DNA from: Spraguea lophii
Taxonomy: Eukaryota; Microsporidia; Spragueidae
DNA length: 64,000 nt
Direction: 5' to 3'
Assembly: GCA_001887945.1 (NCBI GenBank)
Contig: LDOQ01000276.1
Coordinates: 34,456 to 98,455, forward strand
Positions within the stretch are counted from its first letter, which is position 1. Each line of letters opens with the position of its first letter. Below, one piece after another: positions 1-10,429 of this stretch. The notes beneath the pieces were generated by a model. That model was not told where the DNA came from. It made no database searches and was given only the letters and a program-made list of their open reading frames with translations. Both the position numbers and the translations under genes were made by a program.

Positions 1-361
1 ATACTACAATAATACTAAAATAACAAATTATTGGATAAAAATATTATCTAAAATAAATTATGAACATTGCAAAAAAGATTGTAATCATAATATAGAAGAA
101 AAATGTGAAATTTTTAAAAATATAGAAAATAATCGTAATAATGATATTTATATTATTTCTCAAACAAACGTAATTAAATATTTAGATTTATTTTTTTATA
201 CTGTAAACTTAAAAGAATGTGATATAACTGAACTTATAAATAAATATCAAGGTTTATTGATTAAATACGGTGAATATTTAAATGACGAGGATTTGCAAAG
301 TGTGGAAATAAAATATAATAATGAGTTAAGGGAAGAAATGAAAATTTTGGATTTGGAATAA
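1..361 (+). CDS. 3' end of an unrecognised protein (partial)
   Basis: An open frame enters from the left edge (codons start at base 2) and ends at the TAA at 359-361, giving about 119 residues. The visible part is Asn-, Ile- and Lys-rich with two Cys-containing stretches near its start and a mostly helical, charged tail ending in LDLE. No catalytic motif or family is recognisable. The start codon is outside the window. It is transcribed in the same direction as the MTR4 gene about 220 bases downstream. It is called real because of the uninterrupted frame and protein-like composition. Confidence 0.6.
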   Translation, partial: YYNNTKITNYWIKILSKINYEHCKKDCNHNIEEKCEIFKNIENNRNNDIYIISQTNVIKYLDLFFYTVNLKECDITELINKYQGLLIKYGEYLNDEDLQSVEIKYNNELREEMKILDLE

Positions 362-424
362 TTTTTTATTTTATTAAATTTGTTTGATTTTATTTAATAT
401 ACTTTTTTGTATAACTATTTTGTA

Positions 425-545
425 TTTTCCAACTCATCTCTCAATCTGATAGTGCAGTTTCTCTGAGGAGGGCATACAATTAAATCTTCTCTTAGCTGGT
501 TGCGGCACATCATGGTTTTAGATCTTTAGCTCTTGAACTTAAATT
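425..545. repeat. Short decayed fragment of the window's SINE-like repeat
   Basis: The stretch around 485-545 contains GCTGGTTGCGGC followed by an ACATCATGG-like run and a CTCTTGAACTTAAA stretch. This matches in order the tail region of the young SINE at 10444-10941 (GGCCGGTTGCGGCCTACATGG, then the CTCGAGCGACATTAAACTTG region). It lies directly upstream of the MTR4 start, so it may form part of that promoter. It is only about 60 clearly alignable bases, so assignment is moderate. Confidence 0.4.
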
Positions 546-582
546 TGTTTGGCTTAAGTAAAAATATTTATTTTTTATGCCC

Positions 583-3294
583 ATGAATAAAAATATAGAT
601 GAATGTTTTGATATTTTTACCGATGAAAGTACTGTGCCAGTAATTTCTCCTTTAGTGAGTAGCATGGATGAAGAATTATTAATTGAAAGGAATAATTACG
701 GTGATACTATACATGAGATAGTATATCCTAACGGTAAAACAAAGTTTGAACTTCTTCCACCTTCTGCTATGAATTTTCCTTTTGAATTGGATTTATTTCA
801 AAAGATATCTATTTCTGCTATTAAGCATGATGAAAGTGTTTTGGTAAGTGCGCATACTTCATCTGGTAAAACGGTTGTCGCGGAATATAGTATTGCTATG
901 GCTTTACTAAATAAACAGAGAGTAATTTATACATCACCTATAAAAGCTTTGAGTAATCAAAAATATAGAGAATTAAGTAATAAATTTGGTGATGTGGGTT
1001 TGATGACTGGTGATACCACAATTAATCCAGAAGCCAGTTGTATTGTTATGACAACTGAGATTCTGAGGAATATGTTTTATAGAGGAAATGAGATTATGAG
1101 AGAAATCCATTGGGTAATTTTTGATGAAATACATTATATGAAAGATAGAGAAAGAGGAGTTGTTTGGGAAGAGACAATTATTTTATTACCTAGTCATGTG
1201 AGAGCTGTGTTTTTAAGTGCTACAATACCAAATTCATTGGAATTTGCAAAGTGGGTGGCAACAATACACAAAATGCCTATGCATGTTGTTTATACAGAAA
1301 AGAGACCTATACCTCTGATACATTACACTTCTCCTCTTGGCGGTGATGGTATGTATAAAATAAAAGACGATGAAAAATTTAATATTAAAAATTATACGCT
1401 TGCTTGTAAAGGATTAACAACTAGGAGAAAGAATGCAGAAGATATTAAAACGTTAATATATTCTCTTGTAGAAAGAGAGTATTTACCTGTTATTGTATTT
1501 TCTTTTAGAAGAAAGGAATGTGAAGAATATGCAACAACCATAACAGATAATTTTTTAAACGAAGAAGAAAAGGAGACAGTCAGACTTATTTTTGAAAATG
1601 CATTGAAATCTTTAAGATCGGAAGATAGATCTTTACCTTTGATACAAAATATATTACCACTTTTATTACGAGGAGTAGGTATACACCATTCTGGATTATT
1701 ACCTATAATCAAGGAAGTTGTAGAGATATTATTTCAAGAAAATTTATTGAAAGTACTTTTTGCAACAGAAACATTTTCCATTGGATTAAACATGCCTGCA
1801 CGTGCTGTAATTTTTACTTCTTTATCAAAATATGATGGTATACAAGATAGAATCGTTAGTTCTGGTGAATATATACAGATGAGTGGAAGAGCTGGTAGAA
1901 GAGGGTTGGATAAAAAAGGAGTTGTAATAAGTTTACTATCAGAAAATATTACACTTAAAGAAGCAAAAGAACTTTTTAGTGGAAAGAGTGATAAACTAGA
2001 TAGTGCATTCCATTTGTCGTATAATATGATATTAAATTTATTAAGAGTAGAAGGGTTGGATCCTTTATTTTTGTTAGAAAGAAGTTTTTTTCATTTCCAG
2101 AAAAAAGAAGAAATTAAAAAAGTAGAGAAAGAAATAAAAAGAATGTATAATTATTTACAGGAGAATAAAAGAGAAGGTTATGAAGATTTATTAATTAAAT
2201 TAAAAGAGAGAGAAAATATTATTATGGAAAAAAATACAAATAGAAAGATTGAACGAGAACATTATAAAATAGGAAGAGTAGTGGATGTAATAATTCCTAG
2301 AAATGGACCAGCACTTCGCATTAAAAACGGTGTGATAACTAAAATGTTTGAGACCAAAGCAGAGATTACATTTCATGTTGATGATCAATTTAAATCGAAA
2401 ATATTTCCATTAAATTATATAGAACATTTTTACCAAATGCGCTTAAAAGTTATAAATGCTGAAACTGTTGGAAGAAAATATCAAAGAATTGTAGAAGATT
2501 GTGATGATGCCATACTCAAGATTAATAAAGAAATAGAAAAAATGGATGGCTTTATTCCATGGACCAGTTGTTACATATGTGATAAAAAAACAACTGAAGA
2601 GTGTATAGACGGTAAATGTTTGCCACAAAATGAGAAGAATGAATTTTTTTATTATGAAAGACTTAAAGACGAATACAATGAAAAAAATAAAAAATTAAGA
2701 GAACTAACTGAAATATATCATATGGAAGAATACAAAAAGATGGTACAAGTACTTAGAAGATTAGATTATTATAATGATGATGGTATAACAGTGAAAGGTA
2801 GAGTTGCAGCAGAAATATCAACGGGAGATGAATTATTATTAACTGAGATTATTTTCAATGGAGATTTTCTATCTCTTCCTTTAGAAAATATTTTGGCATT
2901 GCTATCATGCACCATATTTGAAGAAAAATCTGATGTTGTTGAAAACAACAAAAAAGATTTTGAGATTATAACAAATACTCTTAAGAAATTAACAAACGTT
3001 TTTGAAACATGTTCTCTTCGTGCAGATTATGATGAACTTATAAAGAAATATTCAGCAGGTCTTATGAATACTGTAAAATCTTGGGTAGGCGGTGCTACAT
3101 TTTTAGAAATTACAAATAAAACAAATGTGTTTGAAGGATCCATAATACGATGCTTTAGAAGATTAGAAGAATTGCTTAGGCAATTATCATCTGCTGCAAG
3201 AGCTATTGGTAATACTGAATTAGAAAATATATTTTCTTCTGGTATCAGTAAAATAAAGAGGGATATAGTTTTTGCAAATTCATTATATTTATAA
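583..3294 (+). CDS. MTR4: Mtr4-type exosome RNA helicase (DExH, Ski2-like)
   Basis: ATP-dependent 3'-5' RNA helicase that feeds structured nuclear RNAs to the exosome. Counting from the ATG at 577, motif I SAHTSSGKT is at residues 91-99, the DEIH box at 183-186, SATIPN at 214-219 and motif VI QMSGRAGRRG near 434-443. A KOW/arch-like segment follows at roughly 565-640 (VGRVVDVIIPRNGPALRI) and a C-terminal helical DSHCT-type domain closes the protein. The run RERGVVWEETIILLP and the following SATIPN to HVVY region resemble Mtr4 more than Ski2. I chose the ATG at 583 because CCC sits immediately before it; the ATG at 577 would add only two residues. About 904 residues is shorter than yeast Mtr4, as usual for microsporidia. 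Confidence 0.93.
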   Translation: MNKNIDECFDIFTDESTVPVISPLVSSMDEELLIERNNYGDTIHEIVYPNGKTKFELLPPSAMNFPFELDLFQKISISAIKHDESVLVSAHTSSGKTVVAEYSIAMALLNKQRVIYTSPIKALSNQKYRELSNKFGDVGLMTGDTTINPEASCIVMTTEILRNMFYRGNEIMREIHWVIFDEIHYMKDRERGVVWEETIILLPSHVRAVFLSATIPNSLEFAKWVATIHKMPMHVVYTEKRPIPLIHYTSPLGGDGMYKIKDDEKFNIKNYTLACKGLTTRRKNAEDIKTLIYSLVEREYLPVIVFSFRRKECEEYATTITDNFLNEEEKETVRLIFENALKSLRSEDRSLPLIQNILPLLLRGVGIHHSGLLPIIKEVVEILFQENLLKVLFATETFSIGLNMPARAVIFTSLSKYDGIQDRIVSSGEYIQMSGRAGRRGLDKKGVVISLLSENITLKEAKELFSGKSDKLDSAFHLSYNMILNLLRVEGLDPLFLLERSFFHFQKKEEIKKVEKEIKRMYNYLQENKREGYEDLLIKLKERENIIMEKNTNRKIEREHYKIGRVVDVIIPRNGPALRIKNGVITKMFETKAEITFHVDDQFKSKIFPLNYIEHFYQMRLKVINAETVGRKYQRIVEDCDDAILKINKEIEKMDGFIPWTSCYICDKKTTEECIDGKCLPQNEKNEFFYYERLKDEYNEKNKKLRELTEIYHMEEYKKMVQVLRRLDYYNDDGITVKGRVAAEISTGDELLLTEIIFNGDFLSLPLENILALLSCTIFEEKSDVVENNKKDFEIITNTLKKLTNVFETCSLRADYDELIKKYSAGLMNTVKSWVGGATFLEITNKTNVFEGSIIRCFRRLEELLRQLSSAARAIGNTELENIFSSGISKIKRDIVFANSLYL

Positions 3295-4176
3295 ACAAAA
3301 TAATTAAATGTTGAATAATAAACATAAATCTGGCATAGAAAAAGGTTAAAATTAAGATTAAACAAAAAATTATATAAGAGATATCTGCTATACAATAAAT
3401 AATAATTTAAACATAAAAATAAAAAAGTTATAATACAAATTTTTTATTCTAATTTGTATCTCTTACATCCTGTAATTTTTACATGAACATTGCTATATTT
3501 TTGCTTAGTAACCATTATTCCCATCCCTATTTCATTCTCTTTCTCTTCTAAAATATATAATTCTTATTCATGAAATTCATTTTCATTGTCTGATTTTTTA
3601 TATACTCTATCTTGTGTGATATTATAGAAGATTCTTTTTTAATAAGTTCTGGGAAAACATTTTACTAAAAAAATGATTATCTCTCATCATTTAATATAAA
3701 GTTATAGTTTTTTGCATCGATTTTTCTTATTGATGAAACTTTCATTTATAGAAGTTTCCTGGCTGGTTGTGGCCTATCCTTATCTATAATATTTGGCTTC
3801 TAAACCATATTTAAACTTGTATTAATTGGTTTCATTACAAATATGCATTAACCTTATCTTACCTTATGCTTCAGAATGTTAAGATTTTACGTATGGTGCA
3901 CGTCGCCGCACTCCCAACTTTATAAAAATTCCTACCCTCTTTGTATATATTGTTAATAACAACACTTTCATTACAATATAATAAATCAAAGTAATTACAG
4001 TCCATCATGATTTTAAATGATGAATTCAATTGTTTTTATTAAAATTTCATACACATTTTCAAAAAAGTAATTTTTATTATAAAAATAAATATTTTTTTTA
4101 AATTAAAAAAAACTTTTAATGAATAAAACATTCTTACAAAATTATGAAAATTAAAATACTATTAAAATGCACAATT
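3295..4176. other. Intergenic gap between convergent MTR4 and EDC4-like genes
   Basis: No gene is seen. The middle part (about 3731-3960) is a decayed SINE copy described separately; the rest is featureless AT-rich sequence where the two transcripts would terminate. Confidence 0.6.
3731..3962 (-). mobile_element. Decayed SINE-like copy (tail and body part, head missing)
   Basis: Starting at TGATGAAACTTTCATTTATA the sequence follows the young SINE at 10444-10941 base for base with many C-to-T type changes. It contains CCTGGCTGGTTGTGGCCTA, then the TATGCATTAA, CCTTATGCTTCAGAATGTTA and CGTATGGTGCACGTCGCCGC blocks. The homology fades after CCTACCCTCTTTG. No tRNA-like head is present, so this is a 5'-truncated or partly deleted old copy in the minus orientation. 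Confidence 0.75.
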
Positions 4177-5997
4177 TTATTTCTTAGATTCCAACATTTT
4201 AGGATTTTTCTTTTTCTTATTATAAAGAGTGTTTAAATATTTAGTCATTGTAATAATAGTTCCATCCACTATAAAATAATTGGAAATAAGTTCATTAAGA
4301 ATAAACATAGAATCACTAAACTTCTTATTCTCATCGTCAGATAAATCGTCAACACTTAAATTAACACATGTTACAATCTCTTTCAGAAGTTCTATAGATT
4401 CATCAGTAATTACGTTGTTTAATTTATCCACACAAATATGTAACAGATTGATAATATCTGAACGATCAAGGTCATGAAGAAGCGAAGCATTAGCATGAGA
4501 AATAAATATATCATAATCTTCATCTGTTTCAATAAGAGATATTGCTTCGCTCATCTTTCCATTTTCTAATGCTGTTATAATCTTTTTATCTCTGGAATCA
4601 GTATCCACTAATTGTTTTGTTATTTCATTCATACTATTTTCTATCGCAGGAACCACAGATTGGGTAAAAATATTTCCAATACTCTTAAGAATTTCTTTTT
4701 TATTGGGCATTTCATTTTTCTTAATAACATCAATAATATTTTTTTCCATATTTTTTAATTTCTTTTCCAATGTTTCTTGGTTCTTTTTTATACGTTCCAT
4801 TTCATCCTTCTGTGTTTTCATTATTTTTTGTAGAAGACGATCAAAGTTTTTATTGAGTTGTTCACTAAGTTTATCTAATAACATATTCTGTCTATTTTTT
4901 TCTTTATCTTCTCTCTTTTTTATTTCTTGTTCAAATTTTTTAAATATTTCATTTTTACTTTCATCACTTACCATAGGGGGTTGAATTTTACATTCTTTTA
5001 TTTTTGTCTCAATTGTCTCAATAGTCGAAGCTTTGTTTTTTAAAGAGAATATAATATTATAAGCTATATCTTTATCATCAAGTAAACTACTTTCTAACCA
5101 TGATATATTTTTTGCGACCTTAAAATTATATATCTCATAATTTTCTTTTATTTCTTTCAACAGTACAAATCTCTTGGAAATAATCTGATAGATTTTTAAT
5201 CCGTTGTAATATACAAATAATAAATCATTTGTTGTGCAATATAAACTTTCATCGTTTATATTCAATTCATGATGTCTCTTAAATTTTTTGTCTATAAAAT
5301 AAAGCATATCCTGGTTTTTTACGACACCTCCACCTTTTATTTCTAAAATATTTTCTCCTTCTTCTTTTTTATCTCCACATATATCATATATAACATTATC
5401 TTGTATTATTAATGCTTCTTGGTTAAATTTAACTAATTTAGGCATACTGGTCTTTTCTAATCCCAATAAACTCTGATTAGAATTTAATAATATTTTATAT
5501 TCATCATCCTCTTCAATTAAACAAACAATATTTTCATTGATAAATACCAAATCTATGATATCATCCATTCTACCAATTTCTTTCAAGATAAGATCATCCT
5601 CTGCTTCGATAGAAAAAAATTCTGCTGTTCTATTATGAAATAATATTGCTAGATTAGATCCTTTATTATAAAAATATACATCTTTTATATATTTCTTCAT
5701 ATCTACATATAATCCATTACTATTTTTTAGAATACAGATGGTGGTAGGATTTAAATCAAAGGCAATCGCGTTGTCATAAGCCTGTATAACGGTATTATCA
5801 AACCCTTCTTCAGAAAGAAAGCATATCCGTGCACATTTATGTGCATGAAGCTCAATAACTTCACCAAGTTCTAAAACTCTTTCAACATTCTCCATATCTG
5901 CTTCAGATACATACCCATAAGGATTAGTTACAGTATAATTTTTCGTATTTTCAAGCATAGAAATTTCTTTATGCATGTTTTCAAATATTTGTTTCAT
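4177..5997 (-). CDS. EDC4/Ge-1-like mRNA decapping scaffold
   Basis: 606 residues in three parts. Residues 1-330 are beta-rich and look like a degenerate WD40 propeller. Residues about 340-440 are a Lys/Glu-rich coiled coil. Residues 440-606 are helical. The last part carries IFTQSVVPAIENSMNEIT followed by a segment beginning LENGKMSEAISLIETDEDYD. This matches the layout and wording of the Ge-1/EDC4 C-terminal domain (a VPAFE-type helix, then an 'A...AL...DL.LV' helical repeat). EDC4 scaffolds Dcp1-Dcp2 in cytoplasmic P-bodies. The start is the first ATG and has CCC 8 bases upstream (ACACCCTCTAA). Recognition rests on motif memory, not on a search. Confidence 0.6.
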   Translation of the reverse strand: MKQIFENMHKEISMLENTKNYTVTNPYGYVSEADMENVERVLELGEVIELHAHKCARICFLSEEGFDNTVIQAYDNAIAFDLNPTTICILKNSNGLYVDMKKYIKDVYFYNKGSNLAILFHNRTAEFFSIEAEDDLILKEIGRMDDIIDLVFINENIVCLIEEDDEYKILLNSNQSLLGLEKTSMPKLVKFNQEALIIQDNVIYDICGDKKEEGENILEIKGGGVVKNQDMLYFIDKKFKRHHELNINDESLYCTTNDLLFVYYNGLKIYQIISKRFVLLKEIKENYEIYNFKVAKNISWLESSLLDDKDIAYNIIFSLKNKASTIETIETKIKECKIQPPMVSDESKNEIFKKFEQEIKKREDKEKNRQNMLLDKLSEQLNKNFDRLLQKIMKTQKDEMERIKKNQETLEKKLKNMEKNIIDVIKKNEMPNKKEILKSIGNIFTQSVVPAIENSMNEITKQLVDTDSRDKKIITALENGKMSEAISLIETDEDYDIFISHANASLLHDLDRSDIINLLHICVDKLNNVITDESIELLKEIVTCVNLSVDDLSDDENKKFSDSMFILNELISNYFIVDGTIITMTKYLNTLYNKKKKNPKMLESKK

Positions 5998-6119
5998 TTA
6001 GAGGGTGTCAATAAATCCAAATTAAAAAACCACATTCATTTTAAATGTGTTGGTAAAACTGTTAATGATTTTTTAATATAAAATTTATATATTTTTAAAA
6101 GAAAGATATAGTATCATTA

Positions 6120-8441
6120 TTAACGCATGGTATCTATTTCTTTTAAAAAATCATTAAAGTTTTCTAAATACATATTATTTTCATCATTATTAAAATATAT
6201 GTTTTTAATTTCAACTCTTTCTTCTTCTGTACATTCCAATATAACTTTTATTATAAAATCATAACATTTCATTTTTTTACTTTTTAAGTATTTCCTACTA
6301 ATTAAAAATATCATGATTATCATAAAATGAAATTTACTCGTATTATTTCTATTTATCTTCATATTATCTTTATTTTTATTAATTATCTTATTTAATTCTG
6401 GAATATAATCATTTTTGATACAAATATATGAAATACTATAAATTATTAATCTCTGTGTTATTTTAAAATCTTTTTTTCCTAAAATAGATACAATACACAT
6501 TAAATAATCAAATATTGATATAATATTTCTTTTTGAAAAACCATCACTAATACAACTTAAAAGAACAAAGATATGTGGATTAAGCACTTTAATTTCTGAT
6601 AAACGTTGGAATAACGATACAATAATCTTTTCTTTATTTTTACAGTATCTCATTAAATAATCTAAAATAATATTTCTTCTCTTAGAAATTATATTGTTAT
6701 TTAGACACTCTATATTAAAAAGATAAAGATCTATTATTATATCATGGTTAACGATATTATATTTTTTAATTGTAATATTCTTTTTATAACTGTTTTGAGT
6801 TTTCTTGTCATATTTCTCTTTTTCTGAATTATTAATAGTAATTTCTGGAAGAGGTTGTTTTGAACAAATATCTTTTTCTTGATCATTCAATTCTGTATTG
6901 TTTTCTTGATAATTTAATTTTGTATTGCTTTCTTGATAATTCAATTCTGTATTGTTTTTTTCATTAATATTATTTATAAATTCACTAACATAATTATCAT
7001 CATCAGATTTTTTACAAATTATTTTTTCTCTATTTTTTATGTTTTTATATTGTTGAATTAATTTAAAAGTGAATAATGTTAATTCTTCTTGTTTATTATA
7101 TTTTGCTAATTGTTTTATAAACAATCTTATATTTGGAAATTTATTATTTGTAACAAAATCTATAGAATAAATTATTCTTTTCTCATCTACAATAAGTGGA
7201 GTTATCATATTAAAATCTACCATATTTAAAATTACATTTGTATTTTGTATTAAATTTAAACCTTCTGTACCATTTTCTAAATCTCTGTATAAAGATTGTG
7301 TATTAAAACTTATTTTCATTATATTATCAGTGCTTAAATCTGGAAGTTCTTTATTATTATCTTCTAAAAGTATATCTAATAGTTCATATTTATATGAAAT
7401 AAATTTATTATACATAAAATACCATTCTTTTGTATTAATTCCTTCTATTTTACATATATAAATCTTTTCTATTATTTTATACATTTCAATATAATCATAC
7501 ATTCTACTACCTAATCTATAAGAAAATTTATAAAATATTGTTATTAATCTGATTGTTGATACTAAAACTACTATATCTTCTAATAAACTAGATCTAATAT
7601 ATGATATATCACAATTTTTATCACTATTATATTCAACTATATATTCAAGATTATTATAACAATCTGTAAATATACCATATGCAATATTTAACATTTTAGT
7701 ATCTTTAAAATTTATTTCTGTGATATTTTCTATTGTATCAAGAAGTAACACAGTTTCTTTGAAGCTTATAAAATTAAAATTATTTGAATCATAAAATATA
7801 TGTACTAGATAACTTAATAATGATGTTGTATATTCTTCTTTTTTAATAATATACCTTGGTGCACAAACAACAAGTGCTTTTAATATTTTGCTGCAAGAAA
7901 TTATATTATTTTCTACTATATTTTCTGATGCATATGTAGAAATACGTTTAAAAACAGGAAATAGATTTTGAAATACTAATTTCTCATTATCAAGTAATTT
8001 CATTATCAAAAATAATTCATTATATTCATATTCTTCTTTTAATACTGTAATACAAATATTTCTGTAATATTTGTATATATCAGAATAATTAAAACATTTT
8101 TTTAGCTCTGTTATAAATTTTTCATTTAAATCAAAAAGAGAAAAAAATCGTATGGCCAATTTAACGTCTACTGAATTGTCTAAGTGGTGCAAAATAGATA
8201 AACATATCTTTTTGTCTTTATTTATAAGACAATCTTCTTTATATTTTTTAATCGGTTGATATAATGTTTTAAGGATATTGTTATCTATATATTTGTATGA
8301 TATATTTATTTTTGTTAATAAAAAAATAGAGAAATAGTAGTTATCTTTTTTTATAAAATTTTTTAGCTTTACTTTAAAGACCTCTTCTTCAATGTCAGCA
8401 GGAAAATATTGTTTTAAATCATCATCATATATTTTTATCAT
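6120..8441 (-). CDS. Large predicted alpha-helical protein of unknown function
   Basis: 773 residues, almost entirely predicted helix with Ile/Leu/Tyr-rich repeating helical pairs, suggesting an alpha-solenoid scaffold. No catalytic motif is visible. Residues about 485-545 form a low-complexity insert with three near-identical 9-residue units of the type NNTELNYQE; the DNA repeats lie at about 6880-6965. No signal peptide or clear transmembrane segment. The start has no CCC motif, only AT-rich sequence. It lies between the EDC4-like gene and RPT1 on the same strand (122-131 base gaps), which gives no firm functional hint. Confidence 0.75.
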   Translation of the reverse strand: MIKIYDDDLKQYFPADIEEEVFKVKLKNFIKKDNYYFSIFLLTKINISYKYIDNNILKTLYQPIKKYKEDCLINKDKKICLSILHHLDNSVDVKLAIRFFSLFDLNEKFITELKKCFNYSDIYKYYRNICITVLKEEYEYNELFLIMKLLDNEKLVFQNLFPVFKRISTYASENIVENNIISCSKILKALVVCAPRYIIKKEEYTTSLLSYLVHIFYDSNNFNFISFKETVLLLDTIENITEINFKDTKMLNIAYGIFTDCYNNLEYIVEYNSDKNCDISYIRSSLLEDIVVLVSTIRLITIFYKFSYRLGSRMYDYIEMYKIIEKIYICKIEGINTKEWYFMYNKFISYKYELLDILLEDNNKELPDLSTDNIMKISFNTQSLYRDLENGTEGLNLIQNTNVILNMVDFNMITPLIVDEKRIIYSIDFVTNNKFPNIRLFIKQLAKYNKQEELTLFTFKLIQQYKNIKNREKIICKKSDDDNYVSEFINNINEKNNTELNYQESNTKLNYQENNTELNDQEKDICSKQPLPEITINNSEKEKYDKKTQNSYKKNITIKKYNIVNHDIIIDLYLFNIECLNNNIISKRRNIILDYLMRYCKNKEKIIVSLFQRLSEIKVLNPHIFVLLSCISDGFSKRNIISIFDYLMCIVSILGKKDFKITQRLIIYSISYICIKNDYIPELNKIINKNKDNMKINRNNTSKFHFMIIMIFLISRKYLKSKKMKCYDFIIKVILECTEEERVEIKNIYFNNDENNMYLENFNDFLKEIDTMR
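6880..6965 (-). repeat. Three-copy 27-bp in-frame tandem repeat
   Basis: The motif TCTTGATAATTCAATTCTGTATTG recurs three times with few changes and encodes NNTELNYQE-type nonapeptides inside the large helical protein. The period is a multiple of three, so copy-number change keeps the frame. Confidence 0.8.
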
Positions 8442-8572
8442 AAAAAATCAATAGAAATTTTTTATAAACTAGGAAAATATTATTGGTGACGAATTAAAAT
8501 ATTTTATCTTTTTAAAAAAAATGATAATTGGTTAAAGATTAAAATAAATACATTTTTATATTTCTTAATCAT

Positions 8573-9808
8573 TTAATTATAAGTCATATACTTTGGTGTA
8601 GAAGAGAATTGAGCATAACCTCTTATAACCTTATCGATTGCTTTAAGAAAATCTTTTTCTGTCGCAATTTTTCTTTTATCACGTATAGCAAACATACCAG
8701 CTTCAGTACAAACACTTCTAAGTTCAGCTCCTGTTGCATTAGGACACAATCTTGCTATTAATTCATAACGTATACCCTTTTCAACACTCATAGTTCTTGT
8801 ATGTATTTTTAGAATAGTTGTTCTTCCTTCTATATCCGGTACTGAGAATTCTATTTTTCTATCTAATCTTCCTGGTCTAAGCAATGCTGGATCAAGAGTA
8901 TCAGGTCTATTGGTTGCCATTAGTATTTTTACATTACCCCTAGGATCAAAACCATCAAGTTGGTTTATTAATTCTAACATGGTTCTTTGTACTTCATTAT
9001 CTGAAGAATCTTCAAATCTTGTTCCTCCGAATGCATCTACTTCATCAAAAAATATAATAGCCGTTTTCTTAGATTTGGCAAGAGTAAAAATTTCTCTAAC
9101 CATTCTTGCTCCTTCACCCACATATTTCTGAACTAGCTCAGAACCAATAACTCTAATAAATGTTGCATCTGTTCTATTAGCAACTGCACGTGCCAAAAGA
9201 GTTTTTCCTGTACCAGGAGGACCATATAAAAGAACACCTTTAGGTGGATCTATTCCCAAAGTTATAAATTTCTCTGGCTCCATAAGAGGTAACTCAACTA
9301 CTTCTTTAATTTTCCTAATTTCTTCTTTACATCCACCAATATCATCATATGTTACATCTGGTCTTTCTTCAACCTGCATCATTGTTACAGAAGCATCTAT
9401 TTTTCTAGGTAATGGTTTTATTATCTGGTATTTTTGTCTATCAACACCAACCCTAATTCCTTCTTCCAAAATAACATTATCACCCACTCTTTTCCCTTTC
9501 GTAACAATAAATTTAGCTATTTGTCTTAAACTTATCATATATTTACCATTGGGTAATATTTTACAAATTTTAGCTACTTGCAAAGGTTGTTCTTGATTCA
9601 TACGATTTCTATCTGCTACAAGATCCCAACAACTATGTGGAGCAACACCAGTTTCTTCCTCTCTAGTTCCTAATTTTACATCAATATTTCCTGATATTTG
9701 AGATATCTTCTTCTCTATATCATTTATTTCTTCTTTATAAATATTCTCTCCGTGACTAAGAATACTTTTTAAAAGCTTATCGTCTATAGGAATAATCTTT
9801 TCAGACAT
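8573..9808 (-). CDS. RPT1: 26S proteasome regulatory ATPase Rpt1
   Basis: AAA+ subunit of the 19S base that unfolds and translocates ubiquitylated substrates. 411 residues. An N-terminal coiled coil (1-40) and an OB-like domain lead to the AAA module: Walker A GPPGTGKT at 196-203, Walker B IIFFDEVD at 251-258, sensor ATNRPD near 298-303, arginine fingers in RPGRLDR at 311-317, and C-terminal YMTYN. The run [19 protein letters not shown] and the MTYN ending distinguish Rpt1 from the other five Rpt proteins. The start is preceded by ACCCCTA directly at the ATG. One oddity is Phe after DEVDA where small residues are usual (DAFGG). Confidence 0.95.
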   Translation of the reverse strand: MSEKIIPIDDKLLKSILSHGENIYKEEINDIEKKISQISGNIDVKLGTREEETGVAPHSCWDLVADRNRMNQEQPLQVAKICKILPNGKYMISLRQIAKFIVTKGKRVGDNVILEEGIRVGVDRQKYQIIKPLPRKIDASVTMMQVEERPDVTYDDIGGCKEEIRKIKEVVELPLMEPEKFITLGIDPPKGVLLYGPPGTGKTLLARAVANRTDATFIRVIGSELVQKYVGEGARMVREIFTLAKSKKTAIIFFDEVDAFGGTRFEDSSDNEVQRTMLELINQLDGFDPRGNVKILMATNRPDTLDPALLRPGRLDRKIEFSVPDIEGRTTILKIHTRTMSVEKGIRYELIARLCPNATGAELRSVCTEAGMFAIRDKRKIATEKDFLKAIDKVIRGYAQFSSTPKYMTYN

Positions 9809-10429
9809 TAGGGGTATTTGTTTTCTAAATTAAATTATCATACTTTAAAAATTATATCAAACACTGTTTATTTTTGTTACCATTGTTTAAAATTCAAGAT
9901 TGATAGTTTAAAATAAACAATGTACCTGTCAGTTTTGTATCGTAAGAAAAAAAATATTATTTTTTGAATAAAACGTACTTAATTTATAAAAAGACATAAT
10001 ATTTTAAGCAATATTTTTATTCGTAACTCAAGAGAATTTCATGTCCTTCTCTTCTTCTTTTAGATTCTAAACAAATAAAAGATATTTTATTTTTTATTTA
10101 TATTTTTTTATTAAAACTTATTTTTGCACGTATAACACCATAATATCATTACTTTTTTAAGAAATGTTAGGTATATTTAATTAAATACCAACTTTGTGGT
10201 AAATAGATCTTATAAAAAATTACATTATATTTATAAAGATTTCCAATCTTTTGCAACCTATATCAGCTTGATTTTTTTTATTTCTTAAAATTATTTAAGC
10301 TGTATTTGTTAAATATTAAGTGGATATACTAACCTAATACAGGATTATTATGTATCGCGGATTGGGGATGGGATATGTTAATTCCACGTAAACCCATATT
10401 TAATATTTGGTTTTTCATAGTATTATATT
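9809..10429. other. AT-rich spacer upstream of RPT1, no gene seen
   Basis: Contains the RPT1 promoter side and no ORF, RNA gene or repeat that I can support, up to the target-site duplication of the composite SINE at 10430. Confidence 0.6.
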
